Source: DATHBP01 sp035296085 (GTDB lineage Bacteria > Actinomycetota > Actinomycetes > Propionibacteriales > Nocardioidaceae). From it: a DNA stretch of 28,125 bases. Shown one piece after another: positions 6,523-14,212 of the stretch. A model generated the notes under the pieces. That model was not told the origin of the DNA. It was given only the letters and a program-made list of their open reading frames with translations, and ran no database searches. Both the position numbers and the translations under genes were made by a program. Every line of letters begins with the position of its first letter. The stretch's first letter is position 1. The stretch is taken from positions 1 through 28,125 of the forward strand of contig DATHBP010000090.1 in the NCBI GenBank assembly GCA_035296085.1, read 5' to 3'.

Positions 6523-9212
6523 TGGAGACGGCAGAGATCCGGCGCCGGTTCCTGGCGCACTTCGAGGGACTCGACCACACGGTGGTGCCGAGCGCCTCGC
6601 TGCTCCTCGACGACCCCAACCTGCTCTTCGTCAACGCGGGCATGGTGCCATTCGTCCCCTACTTCCTCGGCCGAGAGCGGGCACCGTACGGCCGAGCCGT
6701 CAGTGTCCAGAAGTGCGTACGGACCATCGACATCGAGGAGGTCGGTCACACCGACCGGCACGGCACGTTCTTCCAGATGAACGGCAACTTCTCGTTCGGT
6801 GACTACTTCAAGGAAGGCGCGATCGAGGCAGCCTGGGAGCTCGTGACGAAGAGCCAGGCAGACGGCGGCTACGGGTTCCCGGAGGCCGACCTGCACGTGT
6901 CGGTCTTCCTGGACGACGACGAGTCGGTTGCCTTGTGGAAGAAGATCGCCGGCTTGCCCGACGACCGGATCCACCGGCTCGGCATGGCCGACAACTACTG
7001 GTCGATGGGCATCCCCGGCCCTTGCGGACCGGACTCCGAGATCTTCCTCGACCGGGGGCCGGAGCACGGCCCAGACGGTGACATCGAAAAGGCCGGCGAC
7101 AGGTACATGGAGTTCTGGAACCTCGTCTTCATGCAGAGTCAGCGGGGTCCGAGCCGAGACGACGGGACGTTCGAGATCCTCGGGGACCTGCCGGCCAAGA
7201 ACATCGACACCGGCATGGGGCTCGAACGGATGGCGATGCTGCTGCAGGGCAAAGGCAGCATCTACGAGATCGACGAGGTCGCTCCGGTGCTGGAGCGAGC
7301 GGCCGAGATGGCCGGGAGGACCTACGGCCGCAGCCACCGAGACGACGTACGGCTGCGCGTCGTCGCCGACCACGTGCGCAGCGGGCTGATGCTGATCGGT
7401 GACGGCGTGACCCCGGGCAACGAGGCCCGCGGCTATGTCCTGCGCCGAATCCTGCGCCGGGTGGTGCGCGCCATGCGGCTGCTCGGCGTCGAAGACCCCG
7501 TGCTCCCGGAGCTGCTGCCGCTGTCGCTGGCCAAGATGCGACTGTCCTATCCAGAGCTCGACGCCGGGTGGCAGCGGATCTCCACGGTCGCCTACTCCGA
7601 GGAGGAGGCGTTCCGTCAGACCCTCAAGGCGGGGTCCGCACTGTTCGACCTGGCCGTCGAGGAGACCGCCCGGGCCGGCCAGCGCGAGCTCTCCGGTGCT
7701 CGAGCCTTCCAGCTCCACGACACGTTCGGCTTCCCCATCGACATCACCCTCGAGATGGCCGCCGAGCACGGCCTCGCGGTCGACGAGGTGGGTTTTCGCC
7801 AGCTGATGGCCGAGCAGCGCAACCGGGCCCAGGCCGACGCCAGGGCAAAGAAGGGCTCGCACGCGGACGCCCGCGCCTACCGAGACGTGGCCGACGCGAT
7901 GGGCCGAGCGGTTGAGTTCACCGGCTACGACGAGGTCGCCTCCGACGCCACGGTCACAGGCATCATCGCCAACACCGGCCGGGTCGAGCGGGTGGGGCCG
8001 GACGAAACCTTCGAGCTGGTGCTGAACCGGACCCCGTTCTACGCCGAAGGGGGCGGCCAGCTCGCCGATCACGGCATCGTCGAGCTGTCCAACGGTGCCC
8101 GCGTCGAGGTCATCGACGTCCAGGCGCCGACCAGGGGGGTGGTCGTCCACACCGCACGAGTGCTGACCGGTGAGGTGACCAACGGACTGGACGCCCGGGC
8201 GCTGGTGGACATCGAGCGGCGCAAGTCCATCTCGCGTTCCCACACCGCCACTCACATGGTGCACAAGGCGATGAGGGAGGCCCTGGGCGAAACCGCCACG
8301 CAGGCCGGCAGCGAGAACGCACCCGGCCGGTTCCGTTTCGACTTCGCCGCCAGCGGTGCGGTGCCTGCCTCGGTGCTGGCTGACGTAGAGGCTCGCGTCA
8401 ACGACCTGGTGCTCGAAGACCTGGGTGTCCACGCAGAGGTGATGACCCAGCAGCAGGCTCGGGCGGCTGGGGCCGTGGCTCTGTTCGGCGAGAAGTACGG
8501 CGACCAGGTGCGCGTCATCTCGGTCGGCGACTGGGCACGCGAGCTGTGTGGAGGGACCCACGCCGGGCGCTCCGGCCAGCTCGGCGTCATCAAGCTCCTC
8601 GGTGAGGCGTCGATCGGCTCGGGTGTCCGCCGCGTCGAGGCTCTCGTGGGCGCCGACGCCTACCGCTTCCTCGCGCGCGAGCATGTACTGGTCGCCCAGC
8701 TCGCCGAGCTGCTCAAGGCCCGCCCGCAGGACCTGCCCGCGCGCGTCAACGACCTGGTCGAGCGACTGCGCACCGCTGAGAAGGAGATTGAACGTGGGCG
8801 CCTCACGCAGGTGCTGGCCGCCGGGGAGTCACTGGCCAGCGCCGCCACGGACGTCGCCGGCATCGCCTACGTCGGCTACCGCGCCGAAGGCGCGGGGGCG
8901 GCGGACGTACGCAGGCTCGCGCTCGACGTGCGCGGCCGGCTGCCCGGTGAGCGACCGGGAGTGGTAGCCGTCGTCGGGGTGGCGCAGGGCAAACCCGCGC
9001 TCGTGGTGGCCGTGAACGAGGCTGCCCGGGCGGCGGGCTTGTCCGCGAACGGGCTCGTCAAGGCTGCTGCAGGCGTCCTGGGCGGCAGCGGTGGCGGCAA
9101 GGACGACGTCGCCCAGGGCGGTGGGTCGGACGCCTCCCGAGCCAACGAGGCGCTGGCTACCATCGAGGCGGCGCTGCGCGGGCCAGCACCAGCAGCCGAG
9201 GCGGGCTCCTGA
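6522..9212 (+). CDS. alaS: Alanyl-tRNA synthetase
   Basis: Charges tRNA-Ala with alanine and edits mischarged Ser/Gly. At 896 residues it is full length. The N-terminal catalytic domain shows class II features with SLLLDDPNLLFVNAGMVPF and the HGTFFQMNGNFSFGDYFK motif 2 region. The editing domain has the zinc-binding pair HTATH (574-578) and CGGTH (676-680). After it comes a helical segment (LAELLKARPQDLPARVNDLVERL) and the DHHA1-like C-terminal domain with a Gly-rich GGSGGGKDDVAQGG stretch. The ATG at 6522 overlaps the stop of the upstream gene (TGATG) and gives the normal N-terminus. Its stop overlaps an apparent CTG start for ruvX. No T-box or other leader control was seen upstream. Confidence 0.98.
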   Translation: METAEIRRRFLAHFEGLDHTVVPSASLLLDDPNLLFVNAGMVPFVPYFLGRERAPYGRAVSVQKCVRTIDIEEVGHTDRHGTFFQMNGNFSFGDYFKEGAIEAAWELVTKSQADGGYGFPEADLHVSVFLDDDESVALWKKIAGLPDDRIHRLGMADNYWSMGIPGPCGPDSEIFLDRGPEHGPDGDIEKAGDRYMEFWNLVFMQSQRGPSRDDGTFEILGDLPAKNIDTGMGLERMAMLLQGKGSIYEIDEVAPVLERAAEMAGRTYGRSHRDDVRLRVVADHVRSGLMLIGDGVTPGNEARGYVLRRILRRVVRAMRLLGVEDPVLPELLPLSLAKMRLSYPELDAGWQRISTVAYSEEEAFRQTLKAGSALFDLAVEETARAGQRELSGARAFQLHDTFGFPIDITLEMAAEHGLAVDEVGFRQLMAEQRNRAQADARAKKGSHADARAYRDVADAMGRAVEFTGYDEVASDATVTGIIANTGRVERVGPDETFELVLNRTPFYAEGGGQLADHGIVELSNGARVEVIDVQAPTRGVVVHTARVLTGEVTNGLDARALVDIERRKSISRSHTATHMVHKAMREALGETATQAGSENAPGRFRFDFAASGAVPASVLADVEARVNDLVLEDLGVHAEVMTQQQARAAGAVALFGEKYGDQVRVISVGDWARELCGGTHAGRSGQLGVIKLLGEASIGSGVRRVEALVGADAYRFLAREHVLVAQLAELLKARPQDLPARVNDLVERLRTAEKEIERGRLTQVLAAGESLASAATDVAGIAYVGYRAEGAGAADVRRLALDVRGRLPGERPGVVAVVGVAQGKPALVVAVNEAARAAGLSANGLVKAAAGVLGGSGGGKDDVAQGGGSDASRANEALATIEAALRGPAPAAEAGS

Positions 9213-9688
9213 ACTTCTCCTCCGGGCACCGTGCCGGCGTACGCATCGGCGTAGACGTCGGGGACGTGCGCATCGGGGTAGCCCGGTGTGACCCGCGCGG
9301 GCAGCTCGCCGTGCCAGTCGAGACCGTACCCCGCGGCGCAGGCGATCTGGCCCGCCTGCACGAGCTGGTGCGCGCCAGCGAAGCCGTGGAAGTCGTCGTC
9401 GGGCTGCCCCGCTCGCTGTCGGGCCGGGAAGGCCCAGCGGCGCATTCCGTCCGGGAGTTCGCGGGGCGGCTCGCCGACGCCGTGGCGCCGGTGCCAGTGC
9501 GGCTGGTCGACGAGCGGCTGACCACGGTAACGGCAGAACGCGTGCTGCAGGCAAGCGGAAAGACCGGCAGGCAGCGACGCGCGGTCGTGGACCAGGCGGC
9601 GGCCGTTGTCATCTTGCAGAATGCGCTGGATACGGAGCGGTCCAGCGGAGCCGCACCCGGAGAGGTGCTGGAGCGGGGGAGCGGATGA
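9209..9688 (+). CDS. ruvX: Putative pre-16S rRNA nuclease RuvX/YqgF, apparent CTG start
   Basis: RuvX (YqgF, RNase H fold) matures the 16S rRNA 5' end. Visible motifs: catalytic GVDVGDVRIGVA (Asp at 16 and 19 if counted from CTG 9209), VVVGLPRSLSGREGPAA, VRLVDERLTT, and the closing VVDQAAAVVILQ. The first in-frame ATG/GTG is GTG 9266, which would begin after the catalytic Asp and so cannot be the true start. Reading upstream, no ATG, GTG or TTG occurs in frame back through the end of alaS. CTG 9209 overlaps the alaS stop as CTGA, exactly as ATGA/GTGA do at the neighbouring junctions, and has GAGG (9198-9201) 7 bases before it. That gives 159 residues, a normal length. A sequence error is the alternative. 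Confidence 0.88.
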   Translation: MNFSSGHRAGVRIGVDVGDVRIGVARCDPRGQLAVPVETVPRGAGDLARLHELVRASEAVEVVVGLPRSLSGREGPAAHSVREFAGRLADAVAPVPVRLVDERLTTVTAERVLQASGKTGRQRRAVVDQAAAVVILQNALDTERSSGAAPGEVLERGSG

Positions 9689-10806
9689 GCGACCTTGGGC
9701 TCGAGCCTGTCGCCGAGCCGCGGGCCAGAAAGCGCTTCCGGTGGGCACCCGGCTGCATCGCGGTGCTCCTCGCGCTCGCCCTGCTGGGCGGGGGCGCGGC
9801 CTTCGTGGTGGTCCAGGGCGGCGGGTTCTTGTCCCGGATCCTTTCCTCCGCGCCCGAGGACTACGTCGGTGACGGGTTCGGCGCCGTCGTCGTGCAGGTC
9901 CGAAGCGGTGACACAGCGACCAAGATCGGCGAACGGCTCGCCAAAGCCGGTGTGGTCAAGACCAGCGAGGCGTTCAGCGACGCGGCCCGCAACGACGACC
10001 GCTCCCGCGAGATCCAGGTGGGGTTCTACCGGCTGCGCCGCGAGATGTCGGCGGTGGCCGCCCTGGCCATGCTGCTCGACCCCGACTCTCGCGCGGGCAC
10101 CACCGTCACGCTGCCCGAGGGGCTGCGGCTGTCGGAGATCGTGTCCGTGCTGGCGCAGAACACCCGCTTCACACCGAGGGAGATCACTGCGGCGCTCGAG
10201 GACTCACGGGCGCTACCGCTGCCGCCGTACGCCCGTGGCGAGCCGGAGGGCTACCTGTTCCCAGCGACGTACGAGATCTCGCCCAAGCAGCCCGTGCGCG
10301 ACGTGCTGGCAGCGATGGTCGAACGGTTCTCCCAGGCAGCCGCCGACGTCGACCTGGTGGCCGGCGCGCGCCAGCTCGGCATCACCCCGGGGCAGGCGGT
10401 CACGATCGCGAGCCTGGTGCAAGCGGAGGCCAGCCGCACCCAGGACATGGCGAAGGTGGCCAGGGTCATCTACAACCGGCTGCGGATCGACGAGCCGTTG
10501 GGCCTGGACTCCACGGTGCACTACGCGGTGGAGAGCTCCGGCGACATCTTCACCACCCGCAAGGAGCGTGGCGTGAACTCGCCGTACAACACCTACAACC
10601 GCGTCGGCTTGCCCCCGGGCCCGATCGACTCGCCGGGGGAGGACGCGCTTCGCGCGGCGCTCGACCCGGCCAAGGGTGACTGGATCTACTTCGTGACCGT
10701 CAACCTGGACACCGGCAAGACCAAGTTCGCGACGACCGCAGCGCAGCACGAAGCCAACCGGGGACTGCTCGCCGACTGGTGCACCTCTCATTCAGGTCGC
10801 TGCTGA
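9685..10806 (+). CDS. mltG: Endolytic murein transglycosylase
   Basis: MltG (YceG) cleaves nascent peptidoglycan strands at the outer face of the membrane and sets glycan chain ends. It has 373 residues. A short basic cytoplasmic start (RARKRFRWAPG) precedes one membrane helix (about residues 26-50), then a LysM-like lobe (VQVRSGDTATKIGERLAKAGVV), VTLPEGLRLSEI, PEGYLFPATYEI, and the catalytic core IASLVQAEASR with the family's conserved Glu, followed by YNRL, LGLDSTVHYA and NSPYNTYNRVGLPPGPI. The ATG at 9685 overlaps the ruvX stop (ATGA). The alaS-ruvX-mltG-aroE order is common in Gram-positive high-GC genomes. The extracytoplasmic domain lacks any added module. Confidence 0.95.
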   Translation: MSDLGLEPVAEPRARKRFRWAPGCIAVLLALALLGGGAAFVVVQGGGFLSRILSSAPEDYVGDGFGAVVVQVRSGDTATKIGERLAKAGVVKTSEAFSDAARNDDRSREIQVGFYRLRREMSAVAALAMLLDPDSRAGTTVTLPEGLRLSEIVSVLAQNTRFTPREITAALEDSRALPLPPYARGEPEGYLFPATYEISPKQPVRDVLAAMVERFSQAAADVDLVAGARQLGITPGQAVTIASLVQAEASRTQDMAKVARVIYNRLRIDEPLGLDSTVHYAVESSGDIFTTRKERGVNSPYNTYNRVGLPPGPIDSPGEDALRAALDPAKGDWIYFVTVNLDTGKTKFATTAAQHEANRGLLADWCTSHSGRC

Positions 10807-10811
10807 GCGGC

Positions 10812-11678
10812 ATGCCCCGCCGGTGCGCCGTCCTCGGCCGACCCATCGCGCACTCGCTCTCGCCGGTGCTGCACCGGGCGGCGTACGACGCCTTGGGGCT
10901 GGACTGGACCTACGAAGCGCTCGAGGTGGACATCGACTCGCTGACTTCGTTCCTCGACGGACTCGCCACGCCGTGGCGCGGTCTGTCGTTGACCATGCCG
11001 TTGAAGCGGGCTGTGCTGCCGCTGCTCGACGACGCCAGCGCCCTGGTCGACCAGACCGGTGCCGCCAACACGGTGTTGCTCGACGATCGGGGGCGTCGCA
11101 GCGGTCACAACACCGACGTGGCCGGCATCGTCGACTCCCTCGCCGGCCACGGCGTCACCAGGCTCGACTCGGCGCTCGTGCTGGGCGCCGGCGCGACCGC
11201 CGCTGCGGCGCTCGCCGCGCTCCGCCAGCTCGGGCTGCGAGCGGCGGACGTCGGCGCACGAGACCCGGCCCGAGCCGGGCTCCTGCTCGAGGCAGCCGAG
11301 CGGCTCGGTGTGTCAGTAGTCCTCCACTCACTGGACGCCTCCGGGCTCCCCGCACGGGACCTGATGATCTCCACGCTGCCCACGGCCGCAGCAGCTCCGT
11401 ACACCTCCATCGCCGAGCGCTTCCGCGTCGTGTTCGACGTCTCCTATGACCCGTGGCCGACGCCGTTGACGAGCCGTGCGGCTGCGCTCGGCAAGGTCAC
11501 GGTGACCGGCCTGGACTTGCTCGTCGCACAAGCGGCGGCGCAGGTCGAGCTGATGACCGGCCGGCCGGCTCCGCGGGCCGCGATGCGTGCCGCGGCGCGC
11601 GCAGCCAGGCCGCCACCTGCCGGCGCGTATCCACCGGAGACGCGCGAGGTGCACCGTGGCGAGGACCGCGCTCACTAG
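10812..11678 (+). CDS. aroE: Shikimate dehydrogenase
   Basis: Reduces 3-dehydroshikimate to shikimate with NADPH. It has 288 residues from ATG 10812. Motifs: RPIAHSLSPVLHRAAY (shikimate-binding Ser pair), LTMPLKRAV with the catalytic Lys, GHNTDVAGI with the paired Asp, and a Rossmann LGAGATAAAALAAL. The GAG-x(5)-A region reads ATAAAA where many family members have GTARA, a mild change. ATG 10812 is preferred since it places the conserved VLGRPIAHS at the usual distance; GTG 10779 and CTG 10803 are in-frame alternatives overlapping mltG. The C-terminal 30 residues are Ala/Arg/Pro-rich and outside the core. It ends with TAG, one of only two in the window, and that TAG is the start of a -10-like TAGGCT for the next gene. 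Confidence 0.93.
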   Translation: MPRRCAVLGRPIAHSLSPVLHRAAYDALGLDWTYEALEVDIDSLTSFLDGLATPWRGLSLTMPLKRAVLPLLDDASALVDQTGAANTVLLDDRGRRSGHNTDVAGIVDSLAGHGVTRLDSALVLGAGATAAAALAALRQLGLRAADVGARDPARAGLLLEAAERLGVSVVLHSLDASGLPARDLMISTLPTAAAAPYTSIAERFRVVFDVSYDPWPTPLTSRAAALGKVTVTGLDLLVAQAAAQVELMTGRPAPRAAMRAAARAARPPPAGAYPPETREVHRGEDRAH

Positions 11679-11689
11679 GCTCTCCGAGC
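11676..11689 (+). promoter_or_regulatory. Candidate leaderless-type promoter within aroE stop
   Basis: TAGGCT (11676-11681) fits TANNNT and begins with the aroE stop codon TAG. It ends 8 bases before ATG 11690 of the prepilin peptidase gene, the distance expected when transcription starts at or beside the start codon. There is no RBS for that gene. The -35 region is weak. Confidence 0.4.
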
Positions 11690-12457
11690 ATGGGGGACAC
11701 CGGCGCTGTGGTGCTCGCAGCGCTGGTCGCGGCGTCCGGCGGGCTGGTCGTTCCGTCACTGGTTGCCCGGCTTCCCGAACCGGCGCCTGCCGGTCCCGAC
11801 CCCGACGAGCTCTCCGCGGGCGCCCCGGGCGGGGACGGCAGTGTGGACGCTCGGCCGGCCGCTGCCCCGACCAAGCCGGCGTACGCCGACCTGGCGGCCA
11901 CGCCGGGCCTCGGACTGGCCTGCGCCCTCGTCGCCGCGGTGGTCGCGGGAACGCTCGGTTGGCGCCTCGGCTGGTCGCCGGCCCTGCCGGTGTGGATCTA
12001 TCTCAGCGTCGTCGGAGTGCTGCTGGCCTTCGTGGACTCGCGCACGCGCCTGCTGCCCACGGTCGTCATAGCACCGTCGTACCTCGTCGTCGTCGCGCTT
12101 GTCCTGGTCGCCTCCGTGGTCACCGGTGACTGGCAGTCGGCGCTGCGCGCCGGACTCGGCTGGCTCGGAGCCGGTGGGCTGTTCTTCCTGCTGTGGTTCA
12201 TCCACCCCAAGGGCATGGGCTATGGCGACGTGCGGCTGGCCGGACTGCTGGGCCTCGCCCTGGGATGGCTGGGCTGGGCGGAGCTGGTGGTCGGGATCTA
12301 CGCATCGTTCTGCCTCGGCGCGGTCGTCGGCGGTGTGCTGGCCCTGGCGAAGGTCGTCGACCGGCGGCGCTACCCGTTCGGACCGTTCCTCCTCCTCGGC
12401 GCGGTGGTCGGCGTCCTGTGGGGTCCAGCGCTCGGCGGGTGGTACACCGGCCGCTGA
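11690..12457 (+). CDS. Type IV prepilin peptidase, A24 family
   Basis: Membrane aspartic protease that removes leader peptides from type IV pilin-like proteins. It has 255 residues. One N-terminal membrane segment is followed by a Pro/Ala/Gly-rich linker (about residues 30-75), then six or so membrane segments. The catalytic Asp pair is D116 (FVDSRTRLLP) and D180 in GMGYGDVRL, the family's GxGD motif. The Cys-rich N-methyltransferase domain of classical PilD is absent, as in TadV-like and many actinobacterial versions. ATG 11690 is chosen since upstream in-frame sequence lies within aroE and the membrane segment begins here. No pilin or secretion genes are in the window, so its substrates are encoded elsewhere. 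An A24 peptidase between aroE and aroC is a recurring actinobacterial arrangement. Confidence 0.92.
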   Translation: MGDTGAVVLAALVAASGGLVVPSLVARLPEPAPAGPDPDELSAGAPGGDGSVDARPAAAPTKPAYADLAATPGLGLACALVAAVVAGTLGWRLGWSPALPVWIYLSVVGVLLAFVDSRTRLLPTVVIAPSYLVVVALVLVASVVTGDWQSALRAGLGWLGAGGLFFLLWFIHPKGMGYGDVRLAGLLGLALGWLGWAELVVGIYASFCLGAVVGGVLALAKVVDRRRYPFGPFLLLGAVVGVLWGPALGGWYTGR

Positions 12458-12459
12458 GC

Positions 12460-12476
12460 CGGACGGCGCCCGTCCG
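12460..12476 (+). other. Short hairpin between prepilin peptidase gene and aroC
   Basis: CGGACGG (12460-12466) and CCGTCCG (12470-12476) form a perfect 7-bp stem with a 3-base loop in the 36-base gap. It has no U-tract, so terminator function is doubtful. Downstream, CACACT (12482-12487) ends 6 bases before the aroC ATG and could be a weak leaderless -10. Confidence 0.35.
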
Positions 12477-12493
12477 CGTGACACACTTCGGCC

Positions 12494-13666
12494 ATGCTGC
12501 GCTGGCTCACCGCGGGAGAGTCGCATGGCCCGGCGCTGGTCGCAGTGCTCGAGGGCATGCCCGCCGGTGTGGCGTTGACGACCGCAGATCTGGTCGCCGC
12601 CCTGGCCCGCCGCCGGCACGGACACGGTCGCGGTGCGCGGATGAGCTTCGAGCGCGACGACGTCGAGATTCTCGGCGGTGTACGACACGGGGCGACGCTG
12701 GGCGGGCCGATCGCCGTGCGGATCGCCAACACGGAGTGGCCCAAGTGGCAAAGCGTCATGGCGCCCGACCCCGTAGACGACGAGCAGCTCCGCGGCGCCC
12801 GGGCCGCACCGCTCACCCGCCCGCGACCAGGGCACGCCGACCTGGTCGGCATGCAGAAGTACGGCTTCGCGGACGCCCGGCCAGTCCTCGAGCGCGCCAG
12901 CGCCCGGGAGACGGCAGCCAGGGTGGCCCTCGGGGCGGCGGCATCGGCACTGCTGGACCAGGCGTACGGCGCCCGCCTGCTCAGCCACGTCGTACGCATC
13001 GGAACCGTGACCGCGCCCGAAGGGTCGTTGCCGGCGCTGTCGGACGCCGCCCGGCTGGATGCCGACCCGGTGCGCTGCCTCGACCCGGCCGCCAGCGCGG
13101 CGATGGTCGCCGAGATCGACCGCACGCACGCCGCCGGAGACACGCTCGGCGGCGTCGTCGAAGTGGTGGTGCACGGGCTGCCGCCGGGACTCGGCAGCCA
13201 TACCCACTGGGACCGGAGGCTCGACTCCCGGGTCGCCGCTGCGCTGATGGGCATCCCCGCGATCAAGGGGGTGGAGTTGGGTGACGGTTTCGCGCTGGCC
13301 GCGATGCGCGGGTCTCAGGCCCAGGACGAGATCGTGCGCACCGAGGAGGGCATCGCTCGCACCTCCGGACGTTCCGGCGGCAGCGAGGGTGGCATGTCCA
13401 CCGGGGAGGCGCTGCGAGTACGTGCCGCGATGAAACCGATCTCGACGGTCCCCCGGGCGCTGCGCACCGTGGACATGGCCACCGGCGAGCCCGCAGTCGC
13501 CCACCACCAGCGCTCGGACGTCTGCGCCGTGCCGGCTGCGGGCGTGGTGGCGGAGGCGATGATCGCGCTGGTGGTGGCGGACCTGGCGGTGCAGAAGTTC
13601 GGTGGCGACTCACTGACCGAGACCCGGCGCAACCGGGATGCCTACCTCGCGGCGTTGAGCCACTGA
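12494..13666 (+). CDS. aroC: Chorismate synthase
   Basis: Converts 5-enolpyruvylshikimate 3-phosphate to chorismate using reduced FMN. It has 390 residues, normal for the family. The N-terminal LRWLTAGESHGPALVAVLEGMPAG is the first signature; RPRPGHADLVGMQKYGF and RASARETAARVALGA cover the second; the C-terminal part has GRSGGSEGGMSTGEALRVRAAMKPIST and HHQRSDVCAVPAAGVVAEAM. All three chorismate synthase signature regions are intact. ATG 12494 gives the conserved start and lacks an RBS. Next in the shikimate set are aroK and aroB; aroA is not in the window. The stop is followed by an imperfect 14-base duplication that produces two micro-ORFs leading into aroK. Confidence 0.97.
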   Translation: MLRWLTAGESHGPALVAVLEGMPAGVALTTADLVAALARRRHGHGRGARMSFERDDVEILGGVRHGATLGGPIAVRIANTEWPKWQSVMAPDPVDDEQLRGARAAPLTRPRPGHADLVGMQKYGFADARPVLERASARETAARVALGAAASALLDQAYGARLLSHVVRIGTVTAPEGSLPALSDAARLDADPVRCLDPAASAAMVAEIDRTHAAGDTLGGVVEVVVHGLPPGLGSHTHWDRRLDSRVAAALMGIPAIKGVELGDGFALAAMRGSQAQDEIVRTEEGIARTSGRSGGSEGGMSTGEALRVRAAMKPISTVPRALRTVDMATGEPAVAHHQRSDVCAVPAAGVVAEAMIALVVADLAVQKFGGDSLTETRRNRDAYLAALSH

Positions 13667-13683
13667 TGCGGGGCCACTGATGC
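13659..13683 (+). repeat. 11-bp direct repeat (period 14) at aroC stop
   Basis: GCCACTGATGC occurs at 13659-13669 and again at 13673-13683. The first copy contains the aroC stop, and the second copies it 14 bases on. Each copy holds TGATG, a stop joined to an ATG, which creates the two micro-ORFs described separately. It looks like a small tandem duplication. Confidence 0.85.
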
Positions 13684-13700
13684 TGGGCGCGCCGCCATGA
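13666..13700 (+). other. Two overlapping micro-ORFs linking aroC to aroK
   Basis: The aroC stop TGA (13664-13666) shares its A with an ATG that encodes MRGH and stops at 13678-13680. That stop shares its A with another ATG that encodes MLGAPP and stops at 13698-13700, overlapping the aroK start by ATGA (13697-13700). So every ribosome leaving aroC could reinitiate in steps down to aroK, which has no good RBS of its own. The reading is direct from sequence; that ribosomes use it is inferred. Confidence 0.5.
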
Positions 13701-14212
13701 GTGCGGCCGACGGCGACCTGGTGGTGCTCGTCGGACCGCCGGGGGCGGGCAAGAGCACGGTGGGCCGGCTGGTCGCCGACCGGCTGGGCGCACGCTGGCG
13801 AGACACCGACGCCGACATCGAGGCAGCGGCGGGGCGCGCGATCCCGGACATCTTCGTCGACGACGGCGAAGCGCACTTTCGTGCGCTGGAGCGAGCTGCT
13901 GTGGTTGCTGCGGTCAACGAGCACACGGGTGTCCTGGCCCTCGGTGGCGGCGCTGTGGTCGACGCAGACACTCGAGCGCTGCTCGCGACGAGGCGGGTTG
14001 TGTTCCTCGATGTCGGACTTGCCGAGGCTGCTCGTCGCGTTGGCATGTCGGGGGCCCGGCCGCTCCTTCTCGGCAACGTCCGCTCACAGCTCAAGTCGCT
14101 ACTTGACGCCCGCCGCCCGCTCTACACCGAGGTGGCGACTCTCACCGTGCAGACTGACGGCAAGACACCCGCCCAGGTCGCCGACGAGGTGCTCGCCGGT
14201 CTAGCCCGATGA
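13697..14212 (+). CDS. aroK: Shikimate kinase
   Basis: Phosphorylates shikimate at the 3-hydroxyl with ATP. It has 171 residues, the usual size. Walker A GPPGAGKSTVGRLVADRLG, the shikimate-binding DTDADIE (Asp-x-Asp), FVDDGEAHFRALER, and the GGGAVVD Gly-rich loop are intact, and the LID region contains ARPLLLGN with its Arg. ATG 13697 follows a 30-base gap after aroC with a poor RBS; the micro-ORF relay may supply ribosomes. The gene ends by ATGA overlap with aroB, a conserved aroK-aroB pairing. Codon use is like the neighbours. Confidence 0.96.
   Translation: MSAADGDLVVLVGPPGAGKSTVGRLVADRLGARWRDTDADIEAAAGRAIPDIFVDDGEAHFRALERAAVVAAVNEHTGVLALGGGAVVDADTRALLATRRVVFLDVGLAEAARRVGMSGARPLLLGNVRSQLKSLLDARRPLYTEVATLTVQTDGKTPAQVADEVLAGLAR

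Noticed and set aside
6285..8684. A 799-codon open frame on the minus strand opposite alaS.
   Set aside because: Long antisense frames are normal in GC-rich genes since the third-codon G/C bias removes stops. The plus strand carries every AlaRS motif and the antisense product shows no recognisable domain.
11756..13507. A 583-codon minus-strand open frame opposite the prepilin peptidase gene and aroC.
   Set aside because: Same codon-bias shadow; it crosses two well-supported plus-strand genes and their junction and has a low-complexity Arg/Gly/His/Asp-rich product.
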